Source of the DNA: Chondrus crispus | Taxonomy: Eukaryota > Rhodophyta > Florideophyceae > Gigartinales > Gigartinaceae | Direction of reading: 5' to 3' | Assembly: GCF_000350225.1 (NCBI RefSeq) | Contig: NW_005178981.1 | Coordinates: 124,001 to 188,000 of the forward strand | DNA length: 64,000 nucleotides | Shown here: positions 21,101 through 30,456 of the stretch, in pieces | Numbering within the stretch: position 1 is the first letter of the stretch | Layout: the number at the start of each line of letters is the position of its first letter | Position numbers and translations under genes: made by a program | The notes under the pieces: model-generated | What the model saw: the letters and a program-made list of their open reading frames with translations, nothing else | Databases searched by the model: none | Told to the model about the DNA's origin: nothing

Positions 21101-21340
21101 TGGACGTACCGCAGGTGGACCCTGGCTCCGCGGGAGCCCCGACAGCGTTGTTAATCTCGCCAGCGCCCCTCCTCCGCGCGGTTCGGAATATGACCGCCGC
21201 CGCGGGTATGGATGCGGGTTTGAAGTCTCCAGGGAGGTAACCGCTGTACGGCCGCGTCTCCGCGGCCGCCCTTGTCTCCGTACCGGGTGGAAGGGCAGTC
21301 TACCGCGACGGGGACGTTTCGCGAAGTAAAGAAGGGGGTC
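18127..21340 (+). repeat. R1 non-coding 3' region with diverged internal direct repeats, ending in the polypurine tract
   Basis: No credible gene lies in these 3.2 kb. Direct repeats are visible: 18390-18565 with 20183-20350; 18925-18990 with 19459-19530 and again near 20017; and 19078-19135 with 19593-19645. The segment AAAAACGGCCAGCCCT recurs near 19273 and 19792. The polypurine tract AAAGAAGGGGG at 21328-21338 lies two bases before the 3' LTR. The layout suggests stepwise tandem expansion of this tail. Confidence 0.65.
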
Positions 21341-21561
21341 TGTAGTACAATTGCGCGGAGGCGACGGCGCCACGGCTGCTGCCCCGGCGTACAGTGATCT
21401 CTAGTGTAAGCGCCAGCACAACCGTAAGGAATTGTATTTACAGCTGGTGGCCGGTGCGGAGAACAGTAATACTCCACCGGGTACACGTGTGCAATCCGTA
21501 CGGTCATAAGTAGTAATTAGTAGTTAATGGCACAAATTTATTAATTGTGTACAGTAGCTGG
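21341..21561 (+). repeat. R1 3' LTR, truncated by R2a
   Basis: Begins TGTAGTACAA and follows the 5' LTR for 221 bases with about nine substitutions, then stops at the R2a LTR start. About 33 bases of the LTR are missing, and they do not reappear on the far side of R2a at 36614. Confidence 0.85.
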
Positions 21562-22583
21562 TGTAGTGCAATGCGCCTGTCGGGCAGAGACCGCGGTCCG
21601 ATGGTCCAGCAAGAACAACAACAGCAACAAAAAGAAGAACTGCCGATGGCACAGCGCTACGGAGTGTCCGACTCTCCCTTCTCCGTTTAAACGAGCTTGC
21701 GACTCGTAGTAGCTCGGATCCCTGATGGGGGGGGGCACAGAGAAAAAGCCCGGCCCGGGATCGGTGTGGTAGAGACTTGCAAAGAGATCTGCTCGACGAG
21801 TGTGGAGTGGGGCGCGTACGTAGGTACCCCGGTTCTACTGGGTTGTAAGGCCAATGCTCGTTGAGCTTTTTCGACACCTTGTAACGCGACAAGGCCTTCG
21901 ACGGGGGCGTCGCAACACAGCCCGACGGGATGAAATGAAAGTAGCAGCGCTACGTCAACCGTGCCGCCCGATGGCTCGAAACACCTACACCGGTTCGGTC
22001 GCAACCGACCCCGAGGGTACCAACACTGGCTCGTACTACGACGGAGCCCTTCGAGGGAGACGTCGTTGCAACGGTCTCCGTCGGAAAATGGGTCACAGTA
22101 GCAGCGCTACGTCAACTGTGTCGCCCGATGGCTCGAAACACCTACACCGTTTCGGTCGCAACCGAGGCGGATGGCACCAACACTAGATAAGGGAAAAATA
22201 GGTAAAATTAGAGATAGAAAAGAATAGGGAAATAAAGGAAAAAGAAAAGGGAACCCCGAGCGCTAGAGGATGCCGTAGGCTTAGGTAAAAGGGAGCGTCT
22301 TGGTAGAGACGGACTTCGACCAAGGCGACATTCAACTCCGGCAACTCGGGTTGGTTTATTGACTTGTTCGGTCAAAGGGCTAAGTTATATAGAGCCCCGC
22401 CGGGGCGAGTACAGAAGCTCCCGGCTCTAGATTCTAGATCTAATTAGTAAATAAAATTAAATAATTAAAGTAATCGTGTGCTTCGTCGCACACGTGTGTC
22501 CCCCAACCCCGGACTACAGTATCCAATTTTTTTCCTTTTTCACTTCCTTCCTCCCCCCTACCCGAGACGGGTATTGCACTACA
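21562..22583 (-). repeat. R2a 3' LTR (1022 bp)
   Basis: Bounded by TGTAGTGCAAT and its inverse ATTGCACTACA. Within it a segment of about 95 bases (near 21939-22029) is repeated near 22096-22190. It is nearly identical to 35463-36613 apart from a 128-bp duplication there. Frames seen inside the LTR are not genes. Confidence 0.93.
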
Positions 22584-22585
22584 TA

Positions 22586-22595
22586 TCCCCCTTCT
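22586..22595 (-). other. R2a polypurine tract
   Basis: On the minus strand AGAAGGGGGA directly precedes the 3' LTR, separated by two bases. R2b has the same tract at 59340-59349. It primes plus-strand DNA synthesis in LTR elements. Confidence 0.75.
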
Positions 22596-22693
22596 GAGCG
22601 CCCTCGCGCAGCGGATTCACTCCCTTGCTTCCCAACTTCTTCCTTTTTCTTCCGACCATCGGTCGCCGCTCGCGTGAGATTAAGACGCTCTCC

Positions 22694-24357
22694 ATGTTTC
22701 CTTCATCGGATCCCACTGTCGGACATACCGCCCGCGGTCGCCGCGGTGTGGGCTTCTCAGACACGCCTTCCATTCCTAGCGACCTTCCTTCTATACCCCG
22801 ACTTCCCCCGAACACCAACGTTCCTGAACCGGTCTTTCATCCCGATGTCCATCCTTCATCAGCCCCTTGTCGATACCCCTCACTAGCCGAGCTCCAAGGT
22901 AAATCCATGCGCGACTATCCCTTACTGTACGCGGCCACTCCTTGGTTTTCCGCCATCGACGTGCGCGACGTCACTAACATCGGGCGCGACTTTGCCGACG
23001 GTGTGGGGATGTTACCGGGTCACCTTCCCCTTCAAGCCATTTCCTCCTACGATTGGCGTGCCCGTGTCGCCATTCACCCTTCTATCCTGCGTCGTTCCTC
23101 CCCTCGTGGCCGACAGGGCCTATCCCTGCGGTTCATGGAAGCCGTCCTCGACCGCCTCGACCTATCCCTATCCGATGCCCTCATCCCTCCGTCCTTCGGA
23201 TGTGACACGTGGAAGTTTCGCACGGAGGGGGAGCGTGATTACCTTGACAACCTCCTCAGCTGGACACGGGGTAACCCCGTGCTCGAGGCGGACCGCCTGT
23301 GGCATAACCAACTGACGGTGACTAACGATGCCCTGTCATACACGCGCGCAATCCTCCCCCTTAATTTCCGATATACGAAACGCGGGAACATCCCCTTCTT
23401 CCAGCATACGGTCCGATTCGAGCGTAAGATGAGATCGGACACGGGATATTTCCTAGCTTACCAAATGGTTGAGGCGGGGAAATTGCTCGGTCACACTATC
23501 CCAACCGGTACCAGCAACTCCCCTCGTGGTGGGGACAATTTGAGGTCTGCCAAGGGTTTTGGGCAGAGCTCGGTCCCATCCTTACCTACTTTGGAAGCCA
23601 TCTCACTGATCCTCGTCACGGGTTGTGGGTTGTCTTTTTGACGGAGTGGTGCGTGAAGGTAGCCGCCACCTTGCTCTGGGAGGCGTACGATTGTTGGCGG
23701 CTTTGGTATCTTCCTCCGAAGCTCGTCGAGCTCATGTGCCTTTTGGACTATACTGTGCCCTTGGGCGGAGCAGACACCGACTTCGAACTGCACTCCTTAC
23801 TCGAAAAGATCAATCAGGTCGACTGGGATGTTGTCCCCCCTATCAACTCATCCCGATCCTTCGCGAGGCGACGCCCGTCCTTTTCTCCCGGACGAAGTCA
23901 CAGTGCGGCGGGTGACTTTGTCTGGTTCAACCCTTGGACATCCGCCTTGTGCTCTCCCTCCGAAGCGCGCCTCAGTCGCCAATTCGGCAACCAAGTTCCA
24001 ACCCCTGACGTAGCTCCCATACGAGCCGTAGATCCCCGCGCAGACGACGTTTGCCCCCGACCGTCTGCTCCCGATTCCCCTCTCCCTGCAGCCCCTGCTG
24101 CTGCTCCCCCTGCTGTCGATATCCCCTCGGCAGGGCATACCGAAACTCTGTCGGTTAGGGAAGCATTGTCTTCCCCACCGTCCCCATCAATTCCCAAAAA
24201 GAGCGACGGAGCCATTGACATCTACTGCACATTGCTCCGCGCTCATGGCATCGAAGGTGAAGCTCTCCAAGGGGCTTCCCTCGATGATCTGCGAGTCCTT
24301 GCTCGACTCGTTACCTCACTCCCAAAGGAAAAATCCTTGGGTGTACCGCCCCACTGA
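22694..24357 (+). CDS. Antisense accessory frame of the R2 family, unknown function (one frameshift near 23490)
   Basis: It runs opposite to gag-pol and away from the 3' LTR, starting 110 bases from the LTR edge. The first ATG is 22694 (MFPSSDPT). One frame runs to about 23490; a one-base shift then leads into a second frame (LPSWWGQFEVCQGFWAEL near 23510) that ends at the TGA at 24355-24357. Together this is about 550 residues: a Pro-rich N-terminus, a Trp/Arg-rich globular middle, a Pro/Ala/Ser-rich linker and a conserved C-terminal helix (SLDDLRVLARLVTSL). R2b keeps the N- and C-terminal parts at 58593-59310. Codon differences in the C-terminal part are mostly silent, suggesting past selection as protein. 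I recognise no domain. It could be expressed from the reverse side of the LTR. Confidence 0.7.
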
Positions 24358-27300
24358 CCCGCCACTCGGACCACTCCCACCCCCTGATCCATTCTCGGAT
24401 TATTACCCGTTTGGGGTGACATCTGGTTACCGACGTCACCCGGTAGCTTTTGGATAATAAAATGAATCACCTGCGTATCCCCCGTTACCTTCGCTTTCCT
24501 CCTCTTTTTTTTTGTATGCGCCCCTTCGCCGCGGTCGCATCTTCCTCTTTCCACTTTCCTTCTCTTTTCCTCGTTACTGTATTTCTTCTCTTACCCTTTT
24601 TCTGTGCACCTCTGCTACTGCAGTTGCACATCCCCTATTACCTTCTCTTTTCCTTCTCTTGTGGTCACGTCTGCTACAGCGCGTGCATCCTTGTTACCTT
24701 CTCCTCCACCCCTTATTCAGAATGTCGTTCTCTTTTTCCTGTTTCCTCCGCCAGAGGTCGACGACCGTGAGACAGAATAAAATACTTCCCTTCCTCAACC
24801 GACTCGCGTCATTGCGCCTCCAAGGTTGCCCTCATCATTTTCGGTTTTTCCGTTTTCCATGCCGCCCTTGAATATCCCGTCGACGACAAACACATTAACC
24901 CCTGCTATGGGGTTTCCTCTCCTTGGTCGCCAAACCGGCAAACGGTCTTGTGGAAATCTCAATCATAGCGCGCTTACATGCGCACGCAACGTGGTGCAAA
25001 CTTCCTTCCAAAGTGAATAATTTATAGTCCTCCGTCCCCTTGGCAACTAGGAACTTGAGAATTAGCAGAACGAAAAACGTTCGTAGTTTTCGACGAACTT
25101 GCCTTGTCTTTTGTTTTCTGTGGGGTCACGGCTTGAGCGCGTCGACGACGGCCCGCTTTCAGTAAAGCTCGGCTTCCTCCCCAAAGCGAATAAACCCCTT
25201 TGAGATCAGGTGACAATTGAGCCTTGAAGTTTCCCGTCGGTGGAATGCCTGCGTGTGTTCCGTTTAAATCCGCCACTCTCAGTGTGGGTACCCTCCGCTT
25301 TTAACGGAATCTCGTAAACGCTGTCCCAGCTGTCGTCTCTCGTCCAACAATTATTCCTCAACGAATTTTTCCTCGGCAAGGTCTCCATCGAAAACACAAA
25401 ATGAAGCGGGGAGGGGGGTCCCCTTCGTCCTCCTCCGGTCTCTTAAGCATTCGGGGCAACCAGCTGTCGAAGTTAATATAGGCCTTCGGCGTTCGATCAC
25501 TCAGAGCAGTCGACAAATCAGCACTGTCGAAAGGGTCCACCGGTTCGTTCACCATCAGCCCAGAGCTCTGCTCTCTCCCCTAAATTACTAAATGCCAAGT
25601 CCGTCTCAGGCCGATACGCGACGAAGCATTTCAACCGACCTGGTTTCGTCCTTCTTTGTCACTTCGGCTACGAACGGTCGTCTTTTAGACATCAGCCTGC
25701 GTGTGATCAGTGTCGCACAGTCGACAGTTTCAAACGTCTACGATCAGACACAGCTGATGTAAAATTACACTCAGTCTCGCTGTCAGCTTTTACGTCACCC
25801 ACGTCAGCCATACGCACTTCTCAAAGAAAAAGTAGTGAAATCCATCGTTCGTGACGCGATCCCTTTGATCCACTTCCCTTGGGATGAGAACTGGTACGTT
25901 CTTCGTACCGATGCAGTACGTTACGATGATTCTTCTTGACCGACGAAGTTCTCCTTCCCTGCGCCGCACGGTCTAGGTTCACCCTCAACGAGCGCCGCTC
26001 GGCACAGTAGCAAGTGGCTCGCCTCGGCCGTTGTCAATCTGGCCAAGGGGTTTGTTCGGGCAGACCCATAACATGAGTGAGTGTTAAATCATCGATTTCT
26101 CGAACGTTCGTGCTTCGATGGCATGCTATCGCCTAGAACGGGCGTCGATTTTCGTTGTTACGAATAATTCGCACAGAGGCGTCATTTCGCTTTATACCCA
26201 AACATCCCCGCTTTCAAAGCAGGGACACCAAATTGGTGCGGTTTGATCCGGCTGACGAGCAAATACCCTTCAGACCATCGCGTCTCTTCTCCATTTTGTC
26301 TTGACGACCGACGCACCGTGTTTCTTTTCCAACGATCGAATCTTGATTCGACGCGTTTCGTAATGTAAAAGCCAGCGCCATACAGTAGCCTCCTTCAACA
26401 ATTATTGATTCTCTTTTTGCCCTGTGGACCCTGTGCATCGGGGCGGCCTCACGTTCCGCCTTCGTAAGAAATAGGATTCGGCCACGGAGCGGGGAAGCAA
26501 GATATAAACCAAATAAATAACAAGATAGGAAAATTAAACAAGGATGAATGAATGAAGAGCATGGTGAGGGATAGCGACGGGGACCATCCCAATACATCAC
26601 TTGAGGTATGGGCGAACATGTGAACTTGGCGACGGTATTTTTCGCACGCAGCAGACGGATCGTCGTCAAGTAGCTCGTCGAGTGAAGCTTTTTTCCGTTA
26701 GAATGGTTCTTAGCGAGATGACTATACCGATGAAGGAGGGCGTGAGTATCTTGATCTCCTCGTTCATAAAGCAGTCACTTCCCGTCTCCATCCTCCTCTC
26801 TATTTTTTTCTTTCCCTTCAGTACCTTTCAGTCATAAACCGAGGCTTTTGCGAACATCAGTAGTCGTCGGCTCTCGATGGGTAGTCAGAACAACGGGTTC
26901 GATCTGCGTAGTATTGGGGGTTCCCCCATGCGCGCCGCCTGAGTCACCTGGACATGGTTTTCCGAGGCGTCCTCTCTAGACCCAATACACAGAAAATTTA
27001 GCTTCGTATCACTCAGTTCATCGGGACCGCATTTCCGATGAAGACTCCCCAATTTTGCCCCTTTTTTTAAGCTGTTGGCCCTAGCTGCTGTTAGGAATTC
27101 CCGTCGGTAGTAAAACGGAGCAGCCACCAGTAGAACGGCTTCGTGGGGGCGGATTCTCATTACGAGCACGACCTCGGTTTCCGAATAAACTTCGGTCCTT
27201 CGGACTCTTCGCCCTCCACTTGTAAAGTACTGTCCTCCTGGCCGGTCGACGGAACTTCGTGGCGTAACGCCCTTGCGCAGTGAACAGCAGAACAACTCGT

Positions 27301-28528
27301 TCTTCTTCCCGGTGTGACACCACGCATGGTTACTTGATGGTGATTGTCGGTTCGCCGCTCTGAATTGTTCTTGGGGCCTCGATCGGTTGGCGTCGCCACT
27401 CTTGTCCGTCGCCGTTCGCAACGCGGGGTTTGTGCTCTGTGCGTGAAAGAAAACAAACATAAAAAAATAATAATAATAACAAAGACAAAAACGGAAACAT
27501 AGGAAAGATATGGGGGGGTTATGGCGGCAGGCCGGTAAGTAAGTCACTCGTAGTGTGGCGTCGATGTGGGAGCGACAAAGCTCCTCCGTAATGATGATAT
27601 TTCACGCCGCGCTGTGTAGCCGTGTACTTGCACGTGGTGTCGATGGGTCAGGGCAACAGTGGTCCATGTGGACCCATTTTCTCGCTCGTCGAGCGGGGTT
27701 TAGGTGTTGCGAACGAACTTGGCAAGTGCTCTCATGTGCGATCGATCGCAACTTCGCCGGTGGCGAGCCCCTAGCATTTGTGCGGTCGGCGGTGGGGGTC
27801 GCCAACAACGTTTCGTACAAGTGCGGGCTTTTTCCTTAATTGCAGTTAATTTTTCGACGTATGGCCGGAGTTCAGTCTGCGACTCGTGCTGATCATTTGA
27901 CAGCTTACCAGCAGCGAGCCCCAATTTCTTTTGATTAAACCACACCCCATGAGGGCGGATCGTCGATCTAGGCGTCACATCACGTGCACGCGGCGGCCGC
28001 GTGTGATCGCATCCAAGGAGGTAAATTACCCCGGCCTGAGACTACAGTACATCTTCCCTTCCACGGCCTGGCCCCGCGGGCCATTTCATTCATGGACGTG
28101 GGTCCCAGGCAAAAATCGCTTGAGTCTTTCGTTTCCCTTCTCCTCACTCCGAGGGGTCTCGTTTCCGGCGACTGTCCTTACTCTCTCTCCGCGACGCTGT
28201 TCACTGCATCACTTCAAACTCGAGAGCCTCCTGATGGGGACCATCCCCAATACAATTCCAACATTTCACTCGCGGTCTTATCACGTCCCGCATCATTCAC
28301 TTCCTCTCGATCGGCCTCCCTCGCGTGCGCCTCTACATCAGCTGTATCTTTTCCCCTCCTTCTCCCTCGACTCGAGGGTAACCCGCTCGTCAGTCCCTTT
28401 TTGCAAAGGCGTTCCCGACGGAAGACTGCCTGACTCCTCTCGCTCCGACTTTCCTTGCTTGCGGGTCCGTTCGTTTCGAACTTCTGACTCTTCCGTGTTT
28501 CCTAATCGGCTAATTCTATTGACGATGC
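24358..28528. other. R2a non-coding spacer between pol and the antisense frame
   Basis: The 4.2 kb hold no credible gene. Pyrimidine-rich tracts (24490-24720) lie on the + strand. The segment near 27984-28200, including ATCCAAGGAGGT followed by GCCTGAGACTACAGT, is recognisably shared with R2b 55490-55720. The apparent frame 27931-28593 is not conserved as protein in R2b. Short frames elsewhere look random. Confidence 0.6.
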
Positions 28529-30160
28529 CTACCCCGCTCGCGCGTGCGCGACTTGCGGCGGCAAGAGTAATTTCTTCCTTCGGAAATACGTGACGGCCGC
28601 ACTGCGGGGCAATTGCTCAATGGGCTCCCACGTTGCGTCCTCGGGCGCATAACCGTACCATTCCACCTTGAGAATCAAATTACCATTTTGATAATCGTGG
28701 TCGACGACCCGGTCGATTACATATTCCGTCTTCTCTGTTTCCTCTCCTTTCTCTGAACTGTTTCCTTCCCTCTTCTGAAGATCTTCCAACTCGTCCTCTT
28801 CTCTGGACGGTCCGAGCTCGCGTAGGTTTGGAGGTGTCTCCGCTGTCGGCGTTTGACCAACTAAATTATCCTGGTCCCCCGTCGTAGGCGCCCGGGTGTG
28901 AGGACGTTCCTCGTCCTCCGTTGCCTCTCCTTCTTCGTTTAACTCCGGCTCTCCCAGGAACTGTAGCGCTTGACGTAGGCCAGTTATCGGCGCATGGTCC
29001 ATTGGGCTAGGGGCTAATTCCACCCTGTCTCGCGAAAAGCGTTCCTCCTGATCGCCAATGGCAATGACTACCGTATGTTGATCCGATCTTCTGACCTGAT
29101 AAGGCCCTGTAGCGACTCGTGCGAACTTATGTTTCGGTTCGCTAGCCGTGCCCTGCTCCTTCCGGAGGAACACGTAGGACCCTGGTGGGATCTCGTATTG
29201 CGGCTTGCGAAGGCGTGCGTCGACATTTCGCTTGTACCGGGCTTGTTCCTTTCGCAAACTCCTATCGGCGCTTCGCATTAGGCTCTCCAACCACGACTGC
29301 CATTTCAGGTAGTATGCTCGTGACGAGCTGAAGTTCTCCAATGTTGGTTGCGCTTGTAACGCAATGTTTCTCGGCGCCCGAGCCAACACCAGCTCGAAGG
29401 GCGCAATGTTCGTAGTTCGATGAACTTGTGTGTTGTAGGCGAACATCACAGCGTCGCTAAATAAGTCCCAGTCCTTGGGATGCTCTCCAACGTATTTTCG
29501 CAACGCGGAAGTCAGCGTGCGGTTAAATCTCTCAACTTGGCCGTTCGCTTGCGGGTGGTACGTAGTCGTGAACACATTGCGTATGCCAAGAATTGGGCAG
29601 ACATTCTGAAAGAACCGGGCCGTGAACTGTGTTCCATTGTCGGACAGCAGCTTGACCGGCGGTCCGTACACGAATACCCAATGGTGAACGAAGGCTTGTG
29701 CGATGTGCGCAGCTGATATCTTCTTCAACGGTACGGTCCGTACCAGTTTCGAGTATCGATCGCTGATCACGAGAATATACCGATTTCCTCGCTTAGTTCT
29801 AACTAGCTCGCCAAGGATGTCGATGGCGACAAATTGCAGCGGCGCTTTGGGCGTGAACAGCTTCATTTCCTTCGTGTTTTTTCTTAACTTCACCCTTTCC
29901 GGCGCACATGCGGCGCAATTCTTCGCGACTGCATAGCAGTCTAGGGCCATCGTAGGCCAATAAAAATATCTTCTCAAAGTCTTGTAAAGTTTCCTGCCTC
30001 CCGGGTGGCCTGCCAATTTTGCGTAGTAGCTCAACCCTAGGACGCCGTCCCTTAACGATTGTGGTATTACCACTTGTACAAACTCTGCCGCGGTACGGCA
30101 TAGAGTTCCTTCGAGTTCCTCGGTCTCCGCGCTGAACGTTCTCACCTTTCCGGCGTCCAT
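28529..30160 (-). CDS. R2a integrase with C-terminal chromodomain
   Basis: 543 residues from the ATG at 30160, with the frame open further upstream. The zinc motif reads YYAKLAGHPGG...NCAAC; the first His is Tyr here (codon at 30026-30028), whereas R2b has His. The DDE core is intact: AIDILGEL, LLSDNGTQFTARFF, and the Glu of NGQVERFNRTL. An acidic linker follows, then a chromodomain (EYVIDRVV, LKVEWYGY, ATWEPIEQL) with its aromatic residues preserved. Integrase inserts the DNA copy, and the chromodomain may target chromatin. It is separated from RNase H by stops and a shortened G run, so its expression is uncertain. Confidence 0.93.
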   Translation of the reverse strand: MDAGKVRTFSAETEELEGTLCRTAAEFVQVVIPQSLRDGVLGLSYYAKLAGHPGGRKLYKTLRRYFYWPTMALDCYAVAKNCAACAPERVKLRKNTKEMKLFTPKAPLQFVAIDILGELVRTKRGNRYILVISDRYSKLVRTVPLKKISAAHIAQAFVHHWVFVYGPPVKLLSDNGTQFTARFFQNVCPILGIRNVFTTTYHPQANGQVERFNRTLTSALRKYVGEHPKDWDLFSDAVMFAYNTQVHRTTNIAPFELVLARAPRNIALQAQPTLENFSSSRAYYLKWQSWLESLMRSADRSLRKEQARYKRNVDARLRKPQYEIPPGSYVFLRKEQGTASEPKHKFARVATGPYQVRRSDQHTVVIAIGDQEERFSRDRVELAPSPMDHAPITGLRQALQFLGEPELNEEGEATEDEERPHTRAPTTGDQDNLVGQTPTAETPPNLRELGPSREEDELEDLQKREGNSSEKGEETEKTEYVIDRVVDHDYQNGNLILKVEWYGYAPEDATWEPIEQLPRSAAVTYFRRKKLLLPPQVAHARAG

Positions 30161-30456
30161 TTTTTCCTTGATGCGGTTGCAGAAGGGGTCGACGGCTTGC
30201 TCGCGAATGAGCTCCTCCGGAGTGACAGCTTAGAATTGATCGAGGCGATCAGGGGCGGTCCCCCCTCAAAAGCGAGGATGTCGTCTGCAGCGTCAATACT
30301 TTCCTCGTCCTCCACTGTACCCTCGGCCGGTTCGGCTATAAAGCAAGGGATTTCGTCGTCGATTTCGTCGACGGTTTCTCCTGCGGTTCGCAACCTTGAC
30401 CAAGCGTCCGCCTGGCTGTTAGCCTTTCCCTTTTTGTACTTGATTTCAAAATCGAA

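Larger units (their letters stand above)
10801..21561 (+). mobile_element. R1: chromodomain Ty3/gypsy LTR retrotransposon, 3' LTR cut by R2a
   Basis: Order on the + strand: 5' LTR, primer site, gag, protease, reverse transcriptase-RNase H, integrase, chromodomain, a 3.2-kb non-coding tail, polypurine tract, 3' LTR. The overlapping 221 bases of the two LTRs differ at about nine positions by eye. The element sits inside foldback DNA; 62450/62451 is the corresponding unoccupied site. Frameshifts in gag and integrase and a stop between protease and reverse transcriptase show that it is not autonomous. Confidence 0.92.

Noticed and set aside
27931..28593. 220-codon + strand frame in the R2a spacer
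   Set aside because: The R2b counterpart does not keep the frame, and the 3' part is the antisense shadow of the chromodomain.
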